Source of the DNA: Botryococcus braunii
Taxonomy: Eukaryota > Chlorophyta > Trebouxiophyceae
DNA: 10,000 nt
Direction: 5' to 3'
Assembly: GCA_002005505.1 (NCBI GenBank)
Contig: KV908529.1
Span: forward strand, 59,815-69,814
Under the pieces are notes generated by a model. It searched no databases, was not told where the DNA came from, and saw only the letters and a program-made list of their open reading frames with translations. The translations under genes and the position numbers were made by a program. Numbering within the stretch: the first letter of the stretch is position 1; each line of letters begins with the position of its first letter. Shown piece after piece: positions 1 to 7,052 of the stretch.

Positions 1-81
1 ATACTGCCAGATGCTGGGGCAATGGAGGGCGACTTCCCCAAGCATGCGGTTGCGGTCGACCGTATTGAAAGCATCTTCTTC
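1..81 (-). pseudogene. Reverse transcriptase fragment, motif A region (LINE remnant)
   Basis: Read on the minus strand, this edge piece gives EEDAFNTVDRNRMLGEVA followed by LHCPSIWQY. The D-AFNTVDR-x3-ML-EV pattern resembles RT palm motif A of non-LTR elements, where the Asp binds catalytic metal. The usual hydrophobic residues just before the Asp are missing, so the copy looks broken at about position 82. The frame is open to the window edge and motifs B and C would lie outside it. On the minus strand it lies downstream of a C-terminal LINE fragment (287-1196), although motif A belongs upstream of that domain. It is therefore a separate truncated copy or a rearranged part. The family call rests on one motif. 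Confidence 0.5.
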
Positions 82-286
82 TTTTACACTAGTGGAGTAA
101 AAAAGACCAGCCCAATGTCCAAGGACCGAAACTTAAATGTTTCAAGCTATGAGTCAAACCCGGCGAGCGACCAGCTGGCGACCCACAGCGGCCGCAATAG
201 TTATTAAGTTTAATGAAACGAACCCGTCGAATATCAAAATATCCCTCCACATCTTCGTGAGCAATGATGGCTTGGTTCAGAAGCCC

Positions 287-1196
287 CTAGAGCCTCTGCA
301 ACAAGGCCAGCGCATCAGCATGCAACCCTTCAAATGTTTCAAAAGCGAAGGCTTGGAAGGCCACAGGCGGTTGCTGACAAGACAGAAGACGGCATCGCGG
401 GTTTGCTTGTTTTGAGCGGCGCGCGCGGCAGCCCCACCCGGCACAAAGCCGTGGCAAAGCTGTCGGCCACGGTGAGTGGTGACGAGCCCACGATGTCGAT
501 ATAGAGATCGCGACCCTCCTCCCACGCGTGGAGGCGGAGGTCTGCGCGACGGCGCTCCCAGCCAGGGGTGGGAAAGGCGAATTCCCGGGTGACGCGCTGA
601 CGAGCAGAGGTAAGGACTGCGTCGAGGCCGTTACGAACGGAGTAATGGCGTCCAACAATTGTCACATCCCCCCCTGAGGTGCAGTGGACAGCATGGTCGG
701 CCCAGACATTCAACTCCCTGAAGCAGTACGGGCATTGGGAGCCGTGCTGGAAGATGTGGATCAAGAGCTGATATTGAAGGCGGCAGCGGAACGACTCCGG
801 TGGCATTGTTTGCTGCAAAGGGGAACCGGGAGAGCCAGCAACCAATCAGACGCTCCCGGCTGTGTGAGAGATTGGAGCACAGCACGGTCGGGATCCCAGC
901 GAGCAGGGTACCCGGTCATCTAAAACCTCCTGGTATGCGCGCTGATACAAGGGTTTGGACAGCCGGGCTTGCACTGTGCCGCGGACAAAATCGGGTTCCT
1001 CGAAGAGCGCCGCATCGAAATCTGGGACAAGGGCGCAGTAGTCAGCCTTGGCAACTAGGGCAGCGGGGACATGTGGGGCAGTGGATATACCGAGAAGACG
1101 GTCCTGAAGGGGGGCTGTCTGCGTGACGGAGGCAGGGTAGACACAATGCAGTAGGGAACTGGCCTTGGTGATTGTTGGATCTGCAAGATCCGTTTA
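287..1196 (-). pseudogene. C-terminal part of RLE-type LINE polyprotein (zinc knuckle plus endonuclease-like domain), frameshifted
   Basis: Reading downward from 1196, the minus strand encodes TDLADPTITKASSLLHCVYP, later KPLYQRAYQEVLDDR (about 960-915), then in another frame QPGASDWLLALPVP (about 865-820). A third frame begins near 815 and runs to 339. It holds a zinc knuckle of form C-x2-C-x9-H-x3-C (CPYC to HAVHC, 734-681), then GGD and RHYSVR. An RRAD-x10-RDLYIDIV segment follows (about 551-490), matching the RPD...D core of restriction-like endonucleases in R2-like LINEs. A last frame change gives FETFEGLHADALALLQRL (343-290), ending at a stop. At least three frame changes make it non-functional. 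In intact elements this domain nicks target DNA. The knuckle and D/D spacing are seen directly; the clade assignment is from memory of the family. Confidence 0.68.
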
Positions 1197-1805
1197 AGGC
1201 AATATCAATTATCAGAAATGGTTATGTACACAAGTACATCATCCAAGTAAATGAAGCATTTAATAATCAACACCGAGGACAAGGTGGAACTGGTTCAGAG
1301 TCTGACTGATCTTCTCTTCTATGTAAAGATGCAATTCACTATGCAGTTGTGAGGGAAGAGGCTAGATTGATCAGGATGAATGAGTCACTGCATTGACAAC
1401 AACAAGTTTCAATACACCAGCAAATGACTGCATATGCCTTCGTTCAGGCGGCTCTAGTATTCTCAGATCAGCGCGTTGAATTGCGCTGTCTGACACTACA
1501 TCTAGCCCTTTTTCCAGAATTCATATCTGGATCCCGGTCCAGAACCACGAAATTGGCCCTTATCCTAATATGCACCTACCTCATCTTCTGATGATGATAA
1601 ATGAATGTCTCCTGATCAGGAGACACTAGTGGTCATGATCACTATTGTCTGAAAGTCATTCCCTGCCATGTCTATGGCTACCATTATGCATTAATGCTTG
1701 TGGACAGAATGCCTGTAGCTGATTGTCAAAGAAATTCACCTTCAGTTAACACGTAGATTAACTTGAAAGTAACTTAGTAATTATCATTTTACAAGTTTAT
1801 ATTGA
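1197..1805. other. AT-rich non-coding segment interrupting the LINE
   Basis: About 600 bp without a plausible gene in either orientation, and clearly more AT-rich than the coding remnants on both sides. It separates two collinear LINE parts that in related elements should lie only a few tens of codons apart. It contains a pair of adjacent palindromes (1606-1650). I see no convincing terminal inverted repeats, target duplication or transposase. It may be an inserted non-autonomous element, a large tandem or filler insertion, or (less likely) an intron read on the minus strand. Confidence 0.5.
1606..1650. repeat. Two adjacent palindromes sharing TGTCT/AGACA arms
   Basis: Positions 1606-1625 are a perfect 20-bp palindrome (TGTCT, then CCTGATCAGG, then AGACA). 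Positions 1627-1644 are an 18-bp palindrome broken by one mismatched pair (TAGTGGTCATGATCACTA). The AGACA at 1621-1625 can also pair with TGTCT at 1646-1650, so two mutually exclusive hairpins could form. The role is unknown. Confidence 0.75.
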
Positions 1806-2109
1806 CATGATAAGCCACCAGGTCCCACAGTGATGCCCAGACCCCCTTGGCCAATGGGCAATCCAGCCAAGGTTTGTTGCAAAGGGCCAAAACCACCGCC
1901 ACCAGCAGTGACAATGGATTAGAGGACCTGGGTTTGGAGCATATCATAGGTCACCAAAGCTTGCTCAGGTGCAGCTGGCAGCATGGTCCGAGCTGTGAAA
2001 ACCACCTTGCAGGTCCAAAGACAACTGCGAAGCAAGAGAAGCTTTGCTTGGGGGTGTCGGAGCATGGTCAAACGCTGGAGCGAAGTTGCTAGGGCATCAA
2101 CTTACGCCT
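1806..2109 (-). pseudogene. LINE polyprotein fragment between RT and C-terminal domain
   Basis: On the minus strand this reads VDALATSLQRLTMLRHPQAK, LLLLRSCLWTCKVVFTARTM, then LPAAPEQALVTYDML. After an in-frame stop near 1919 it continues with GPLQQTLAGLPIGQGGLGIT. The series (PQ-LLLRSC, ARTMLP, FD/YD-x-L, LP-GGLGI) fits the linker between the RT thumb and C-terminal zinc knuckle of RLE-type LINEs found in many animals and protists. A TAA stop sits just upstream of VDA and another stop interrupts the middle, so it is dead. Its C-terminal continuation is at 287-1196 after a 600-bp interruption. Upstream sequence toward the CA repeat is not coding. The LPIGQGGLGI motif is the most diagnostic part. 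Confidence 0.6.
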
Positions 2110-2245
2110 GGGCCACGGAAGCGCCTGGGCCAGTTCAGCGCTGCTTGCCCGAAGAAGAAGAAGGCATGCAGAAGATGTTACATGTGTCCAGCCACTATAG
2201 TGGCATGCACACACACACCTAGCTTAGGCATGATAAGATGTCCAC

Positions 2246-2246
<1 letters not shown>

Positions 2247-2315
<69 letters not shown>
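2247..2315. repeat. (CA)n microsatellite
   Basis: Uninterrupted AC dinucleotide, about 34 copies. Read on the minus strand it is (TG)n and follows the 3' end of the LINE at 2316-4302. It may therefore descend from that element's 3' tail. Some LINE families end in simple repeats instead of poly(A). The purity implies active slippage. Confidence 0.95.
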
Positions 2316-2319
<4 letters not shown>

Positions 2320-2451
2320 CCGAAACTATGAAGAACGGACCACAGCAGGTGGCCAAACGAAGATCAAAGACATAACGTTAACGGAGCAAACAAACAGGGG
2401 AGGGGGGGGGGGGAAGGGGGATAAGGGGGCGCAGACTTGGCTGCGGCCACG
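2316..2451 (-). other. LINE 3' untranslated region with G/C-rich tract
   Basis: Non-coding sequence between the stop after the C-terminal domain and the (TG)n tract. On the plus strand 2397-2429 holds G runs of 4, 12, 5 and 5 separated by A, AA and ATAA. That satisfies a G-quadruplex pattern; the element's own sense strand is C-rich here. No polyadenylation signal is evident. Confidence 0.5.
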
Positions 2452-4302
2452 TCACCGTAGCCGGCGGAAATCAGCACGAGCCTGGCATGCATCCGAGGTA
2501 AAGGAGACGACCGCACGCAAGTCAGCGTGCCAAATGAACTGCCGAAGAGACCTAGAAATACCAACAAGAAACTGGGGGTAACGGTCCCGCACCGAGGTAA
2601 GAGCGGGGCAGTGAAAGACAAAGTGGTGTTCATCACCCACAAAGGAGCCACACATATCTCTCAGGCACTGAAGGCGCCGGAGCCGGTGTCTGCGGCCCAT
2701 GTCAATGGGAAGGCCATGAACACCAAGAGGAAACCTGAGAAAGAGCCGGACCTTGGCAACATCAAGAGACGGACAAAAGAGGCGGGAGCGCTGAGCCCTA
2801 GTAGGGCACGCCAGCCACCGCACATATAAGTACATAGCTGGGGATCAGTAGGGGCTAACCGAGGGGAGACATGCAGAGAGGCCACAGGGAGGGTATTGGC
2901 CTGCCTAATATTAGCTCTGGTTAATGAGAGCTAAAAGGTGTCCATATCAATGGAATGCGGGCGCTGACAATCAGCCGCAAAGGGGTACCCCAAGCGGCGA
3001 TGGGCAGACATAAAAGAACCCGCCCAGGACGGAGAACGAGTCGCAACGCCATAGTAGCACAGTCCCTATGAATACGTGCATACAAGTTGTCGGGTGGGAG
3101 ATCCGCCAGAGATTTCCAGAAGGTGACCACACGCTTGAACCAGATATGATGTTATTACAGGGGCCAAATGCCAACCTCAGCAAGGAGCACATTGGTGCGG
3201 ACTGTCTGACGAACCCCAAGGATCATCCGTAACATTGTAAGAAAGTCCTTTTCTAAATCCTTAGCGGAGGGCCTAGTGGAAGATGGGGATAACACCCGTA
3301 GACTCCGAACCTCACACCCATATGAGCACGCAGGCACCACACAGGCCAAGAAGAGACTTAACAGAATACCGATAGAGGTGGCACATTTGAGGTTACCATA
3401 ACGCGTGCTAATAGTAGACCAGGCACCCCAAATCTTGCCACGTACATGGCCAAATTTGGACACCTTTGCAAAGTTGGCCCCAATGCCTGAAGCCGTAGAA
3501 GGCATGACACCTAAATGACGAGCCTGGGCCACCTGAGGCAGGGGTTGACCCTCATACATAACGGGAGGGGGGGCCTCCTTCGAGGAGGGGGGGGGGGGAA
3601 GACCATGGCATGGGACTTGGGAACACTCACCCGCATACGTGGGGACTGGCACCACACCGAAGCAGCGGGGAGAAGGTGATCCTGCAACTCCTCCTGGGAC
3701 GTGGCCAGGAGATCATAGTCATCAGCTTGAATAGGGACAGAACGACCATGCCGGGTGGCGGGGCCCACACCCGGACACCAAGCTTCAATACAGCGAATTA
3801 GACCATCCGAGTAGAGACCAAACAGAGTATGACTAATAGGGGACCCCTGGAGGATACCGACCGGAGGCTTCGGAGCGCTCCAGAGGCGCCCCCTACACAT
3901 AAAGTGACTTGGGCATCTTCATACAAAGAATTCACAGCAGCCAGGAACTGGTCGGTACACCAACCCGAGATAATGCCTCCCAAAGAAGGGAGAGAGGAAC
4001 CCGATCATAGGCTTTATTTAAATCTGAAGAGCATCAGAATAAGGGGTGGTCTCTGGTAGCAAGGTGAATGAAGTGCGGAATCGCAAAAAGCTGATGCAAG
4101 GTGGAGAAGCCCGGGCGGAAGCCCGTTTGGGCTTGACAACGCAACCCCTTGGATTCCACATGCCGAATGATCCTGGTGTTCAACAGAGTGGCGTACAGCC
4201 GCATGTAGGGTTCAGGGACAGCAAGAGGATACGGCGAATCCAAAACATCCTATGCCCCCGGTTTGAACACGGGGACCACCTGGGACACATTGAAATGAGG
4301 AG
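2452..4302 (-). pseudogene. LINE ORF2-like reverse transcriptase, multiply frameshifted
   Basis: Minus-strand order is as follows. VVPVFKPG (about 4276) is followed by an in-frame stop. [18 protein letters not shown] and QTGFRPG (4129-4109) are RT fingers. [10 protein letters not shown] (4027-3998) is motif A with its catalytic Asp. A frameshift near 3950 precedes [31 protein letters not shown] (3858-3799) is motif [10 protein letters not shown] (from 3729) is motif C; the two Asp codons are intact but the usual aromatic before ADD is Gln. The 3655-3155 frame is thumb-like, with [22 protein letters not shown] and [10 protein letters not shown]; its start contains a proline-rich run encoded by a G tract near 3563-3598. 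Another frame holds [20 protein letters not shown] (about 3120-3060). The 2835-2452 frame is an unbroken 127 codons with [20 protein letters not shown] (2667-2608), resembling the zinc-binding tail of L1-like RTs. At least four frame changes or stops rule out function. Confidence 0.8.
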
Positions 4303-4406
4303 GAATATTCTAAATATTCTAAATATGAGGGGGAATATTCTAAATATTTTATATTCTAAATATTCTAAATATTTTATTAGGAAATGAGGGGGAATATTCT
4401 AAATAT
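4292..4406. repeat. AT-rich GAATATTCTAAATAT repeats with 26-bp direct duplication
   Basis: Repeated GAATATTC and TTCTAAATAT words. A 26-bp sequence starting GAAATGAGGRGGAATATTCT occurs at 4292-4317 and 4381-4406 with one mismatch, offset by 89 bp. The left copy overlaps the last LINE codons (minus-strand PPHFN), so the array starts exactly at the LINE truncation point. Confidence 0.75.
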
Positions 4407-5048
4407 GTTATATAAAAATATTATATGAAGTTAATTGGTCCCGCCTTAAACCTAGCATTTGACAATGGTCAACTGAATCGGTGCCAGGATATGGGGGTCC
4501 TGTCGGCCAGTTTGGGGGTCCGGCGGGCGTTGGGCAAATCGCGTTCCCGCATGCACGATTTATGGTTAGGATAAGCTTACTCTTCATACTAAATCGAAGG
4601 CCCGAGACCCGGATTCCAGCCTGCAATCACACATTTTCCCCACCCCTACATGCACCAATCTTTTTTGTTGGCACCACCAACCCATCCGGTAACCATGAGG
4701 TTGTTTAGAATAAATTTAAAGATTGAAGTCTGTTATTTGAATTTAAATGAGCTTGTTTAAAATAAATTTAAATATTGAAATTCATTCTTTAAAGAGTGAA
4801 GTATATCCTAACCGCACACCATGTTATGAGTCGTCATACCAGGTTAGGATTGCCCTCCATCCATGTATGCCCTCTACCTGGGGGTCTATAACCTTCCTTA
4901 TATCCCCGACATCCTCCCGCATAATGAAAGTTTTAAAGTATGATGTCAACCTTGCCGTACCTGTTGCCTAAGGTGTGGGTGGGACCCTGGGGAGCAGGTG
5001 GGGACCGCACCGGTGGTACCATACCCCACAAGCCCCCGTACGGGGCGT
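4407..5048. other. Gene-free intergenic stretch
   Basis: No coding signal on either strand beyond short chance ORFs. It holds a roughly 21-bp imperfect duplication starting GGGGGTCC at about 4494 and 4515, and an AT-rich 52-bp duplication (4697-4800). The word GGTTAGGAT occurs at 4564 and 4842, with its reverse complement at 4805, giving a possible 9-bp-stem hairpin at 4805-4850. No promoter or RNA gene is recognisable. Confidence 0.6.
4697..4800. repeat. 52-bp AT-rich tandem duplication
   Basis: Two adjacent copies starting GAGGTTGTTTAGAATAAATT and GAGCTTGTTTAAAATAAATT. They agree at about 30 of the first 34 positions and diverge after that. An old local duplication with no visible coding. 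Confidence 0.6.
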
Positions 5049-5095
5049 GCTTGCATGTACACGCGTGGGCTTGCATGTACACGCGTGTACATGCA
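5049..5095. repeat. 20-bp tandem duplication ending in a 24-bp perfect palindrome
   Basis: GCTTGCATGTACACGCGTGK occurs at 5049-5068 and 5069-5088. The second copy runs into ATGCA so that 5072-5095 is a perfect 24-bp palindrome centred on CGCG, with GTACAC/GTGTAC and TGCAT/ATGCA arms. Confidence 0.85.
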
Positions 5096-5164
5096 TACAA
5101 GCATCTTGGGTGTGTGGTTTTTGTGTACATGCATACAGGCAGCTTGGGTGTGTGGTTTTTGTGT
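5089..5164. repeat. 38-bp tandem duplication
   Basis: Two copies (5089-5126 and 5127-5164) start with ACATGCATACA and end with TTGGGTGTGTGGTTTTTGTG plus T. They differ at two positions. The left copy overlaps the palindrome before it. Confidence 0.85.
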
Positions 5165-5226
5165 CAAGTATCCGTGATGTACCTGGTGGTTAGCGTTGAG
5201 TGAATATGTTAGGGTTTGAGGTCTGG

Positions 5227-5275
5227 ATGTAGTGTACGGCAAAACCACATTAATGTAGTGTACGGCAAAACCACA
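5227..5275. repeat. 23-bp direct repeat, 26-bp period
   Basis: ATGTAGTGTACGGCAAAACC plus ACA occurs at 5227-5249 and again at 5253-5275, identical, with a 3-bp spacer. No associated gene. Confidence 0.85.
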
Positions 5276-5412
5276 ATATTGGCAGAACAGCGTGGAAACC
5301 CATATCAAAACCATCCCTAAATTCCAACCACGAGTATGAAAAGCTGTCTCCAGTGAATATGTGCATCTAGATCAAGCGGTCCCGTTTGATCGGCTTCTCG
5401 ACCGTACCCCTT

Positions 5413-5440
5413 TCCTCTAAGTACCTAGGTACTTAGAGGA
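5413..5440. repeat. 28-bp perfect palindrome
   Basis: Arms TCCTCTAAGTACCT and AGGTACTTAGAGGA are exact reverse complements with no spacer, centred on CTAG. It could extrude as a cruciform. Confidence 0.95.
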
Positions 5441-5603
5441 GTTTTGTAGAAGGCCTTTTGTACTCTGTAGTAGTACTACTAGTACACTTTGCAAAGCATT
5501 CCGACTATGCAGTACACCGTACTGCAGCTGCACAGGTACTATACGTAGATTGTTTAGACGGGTAGCTCTAGTACCGGATCTACGAGTAGCTCTAGAGCAC
5601 TGG

Positions 5604-5621
5604 TACTAGTACGTACTAGTA
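5604..5621. repeat. 18-bp perfect palindrome
   Basis: TACTAGTACGTACTAGTA equals its own reverse complement. It is itself two ACTAGT palindromes around a central ACGT. Confidence 0.95.
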
Positions 5622-5745
5622 ATATACTATGCAAACACTTTGCACTCTGTAGCATACTCAGACAAGAGAACTAGTATTGTGCAATACCTTCTCACTCTGT
5701 ATTATAGCTATAGAGTAGAGCACTATAGGACTAGCTAGTACTCTG

Positions 5746-5769
5746 TAGAACCCTTAATTAAGGGTTCTA
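5746..5769. repeat. 24-bp perfect palindrome
   Basis: Arms TAGAACCCTTAA and TTAAGGGTTCTA are exact reverse complements with a TTAATTAA centre. The half-site AGGGTTCT recurs just downstream, at about 5774. Confidence 0.95.
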
Positions 5770-5938
5770 TTCAGGGTTCTTTTAAGACCCTATACATAGT
5801 CTGAATGCTGGTCATCGTACCCATCAGTGACATGCATGCGGGGATGCTATTCGTTTCCCATCAATATGGCACTGACTTTCCAGCTGACCGCAGTGCTATA
5901 GGAAGCCGCCCAAATCTCCGTCACACACCCGTCAGTGA

Positions 5939-5966
5939 CACATGCCGAACCTCTTTCCGGCATGTG
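5939..5966. repeat. Short inverted repeat (hairpin)
   Basis: CACATGCCG (5939-5947) pairs with CGGCATGTG (5958-5966) across a 10-nt loop. There is no T run after it, so there is no basis for calling a terminator. Confidence 0.6.
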
Positions 5967-5985
5967 ACATAAAGTAACCTATATA

Positions 5986-6112
5986 TCGTCGTCATCATCA
6001 CCATCATCATCGTCATCATCATCATCACCATCATCATCGTCATCGTCATCATCATCTTTATCAACATCATCGTCATCGTCATCGTCATCGTCATCACCTC
6101 GTCATCGTCCTC
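5986..6112. repeat. (TCATCG)n / (TCA)n imperfect microsatellite
   Basis: Trinucleotide array of TCA, TCG and CCA units with a TCATCG hexamer theme, degrading at its right end. The open reading frames across it are low-complexity (Met/Thr/Asp or Ser) by-products. Confidence 0.9.
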
Positions 6113-6157
6113 ATTGTCGTCGTCTGCATCACAATTCTCCTTTTTCGTATTCTGCTT

Positions 6158-6512
6158 CATAGCTGAGAAGGTGGCTCAGTAGCTACTTAACCACCTTCTG
6201 TAGAGCCAAGCAGAGTCCATGGATCCTGGCCAGCGTCAATCCTTCAGAGCAACCCTCACCTTCGTCGTTTTCTTAGTCACACTTCTCCTCCTTATTCTTA
6301 TTCTTTATTCATGGCTCAGAAGGTGGCTCAGTAGCTTTTCAGCCACCTTCTGTAGAGCCAAGCAGATTCAATCCTTTAGAGCAACCCTCATCGTCTTCGT
6401 CACACTTCGTCTCCTTACTCTTATTCATAGCTCAGAAGATGGCTCAGTAACTTCTTAACAACCTTCAGTTGAGCCAAGCACGAGCCCAGCCTCAGTCCTT
6501 TAAAGCAACCCG
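6158..6512. repeat. Three diverged copies of a hairpin-bearing unit
   Basis: Units start near 6158, 6310 and 6426. Each reads roughly CATAGCTCAGAAGGTGGCTC, then AGTAGC, an inverted arm CCACCTTCTG, GAGCCAAGCA and, later, TCCTTTAGAGCAACCC. Copy 2 has a perfect 12-bp stem (6317-6328 with 6341-6352) and a 12-nt loop. Copy 1 has a 9-bp stem (6166-6174 with 6191-6199) whose loop contains the palindrome AGTAGCTACT. Copy 3 has a decayed stem. Copy spacing is 152 and 116 bp because copy 1 has about 36 extra bases. The unit is also pyrimidine-rich between hairpins. No coding role is evident. It could be a short interspersed or foldback element amplified locally. Confidence 0.7.
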
Positions 6513-6637
6513 CCCCAGCAGCTGCCGCACAGCTTCCAGCTCCCCCGGCATGGCCTGCCCAGGGCAACCCCCATCCCCTTGGTATGGTTTCTTGCAAAAC
6601 CCAGGCATGTTGGAAAAACCCTGCACACACACCAGGA

Positions 6638-6815
<178 letters not shown>

Positions 6816-6829
6816 TCACAAAAACCATA

Positions 6830-6962
6830 GTGTAACCAACAAGCCGAGGTTAAAACAACAAAGCAAAGTGTAACCAACCAATTAAGGTGAAACTAACAAA
6901 CCAGGGCGTAACCAACAAACGCAGGTGTATCCAACAATCAAAGGTGTAACCAACAAACGAGG
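6830..6962. repeat. 19-bp minisatellite, seven units
   Basis: Seven head-to-tail 19-bp units, consensus GTGTAACCAACAAACNNAG. They begin at 6830, 6849, 6868, 6887, 6906, 6925 and 6944, each with a few substitutions and no length change. The period is not a multiple of three, so it is not a coding repeat. Confidence 0.9.
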
Positions 6963-7052
6963 GTAAAATCTGTACATGAGAAGGCACTTGCTGTGCTGAA
7001 GAAAGCCTAGGATCCGTCCCAGCACTCAGCACTCTCTCCCCCTTTTCCATAC

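Larger units (their letters stand above)
287..2109 (-). mobile_element. Degenerate RLE-type LINE, interrupted, two collinear parts
   Basis: Two coding scraps, 1806-2109 and 287-1196, occur in the order expected for one minus-strand element: post-RT linker, then C-terminal zinc knuckle and endonuclease-like domain. The 1197-1805 stretch between them is AT-rich and non-coding and looks inserted. RT palm motifs are absent from this element, so it is 5'-truncated. I see no clear target-site duplication or poly(A) tail. Confidence 0.6.
2247..4302 (-). mobile_element. 5'-truncated L1/APE-like LINE with 3' region and (TG)n-type tail
   Basis: The minus strand carries RT fingers, palm, thumb and a C-terminal Cys/His domain in the canonical order. 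These are followed by about 135 bp of non-coding 3' sequence and a (TG)n tract. Coding similarity stops at about 4302, where AT-rich repeats begin. The upstream endonuclease and any ORF1 are missing. Truncation at the 5' end is typical of target-primed reverse transcription. The domain content differs from the element at 287-2109 (no RLE core, different C-terminal motif), so these are two separate families. Confidence 0.75.
5413..5769. other. Palindrome-rich CTAG island
   Basis: A 357-bp stretch with no gene, dense in CTAG, GTAC and the recurring word ACTCTGTAG or close variants (about 5462, 5645, 5695, 5740). It contains perfect palindromes of 28 bp (5413-5440), 18 bp (5604-5621) and 24 bp (5746-5769), plus shorter ones such as TGCAGCTGCA and TATAGCTATA and the interrupted pair GCAGTAC-acc-GTACTGC. 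Such density is not expected by chance. No protein or known element family is recognisable. Confidence 0.7.

Noticed and set aside
684..1126. Plus-strand frames of 79 and 108 codons
   Set aside because: Antisense to the RLE-type LINE C-terminal remnant, whose minus-strand motifs explain the openness.
1185..1815. Spliceosomal intron in a minus-strand gene
   Set aside because: An AG-like acceptor (CTTGCAG at about 1184-1190) and possible GT donors can be found. However, the host ORF is a dead retrotransposon with frameshifts and the donor has no clear consensus, so an insertion is simpler.
2527..2829. 100-codon plus-strand frame
   Set aside because: It lies opposite the conserved Cys/His tail of the minus-strand LINE and is its antisense shadow.
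4564..4813. 250-bp MITE bounded by GGTTAGGATA and TATCCTAACC
   Set aside because: The 10-bp terminal inverted repeats match, but the flanks show no target-site duplication, and GGTTAGGAT also recurs at 4842.
5939..5966. Intrinsic transcription terminator
   Set aside because: The hairpin has no following T run and no gene precedes it. Bacterial-style terminators are not expected in this context.
6166..6372. tRNA-like or SINE internal promoter: GGTGGCTCAGTAGC resembles an A box and GATTCAATCC resembles a B box
   Set aside because: No cloverleaf can be drawn, the B-box-like word is not kept in all three copies, and there is no T-run terminator.
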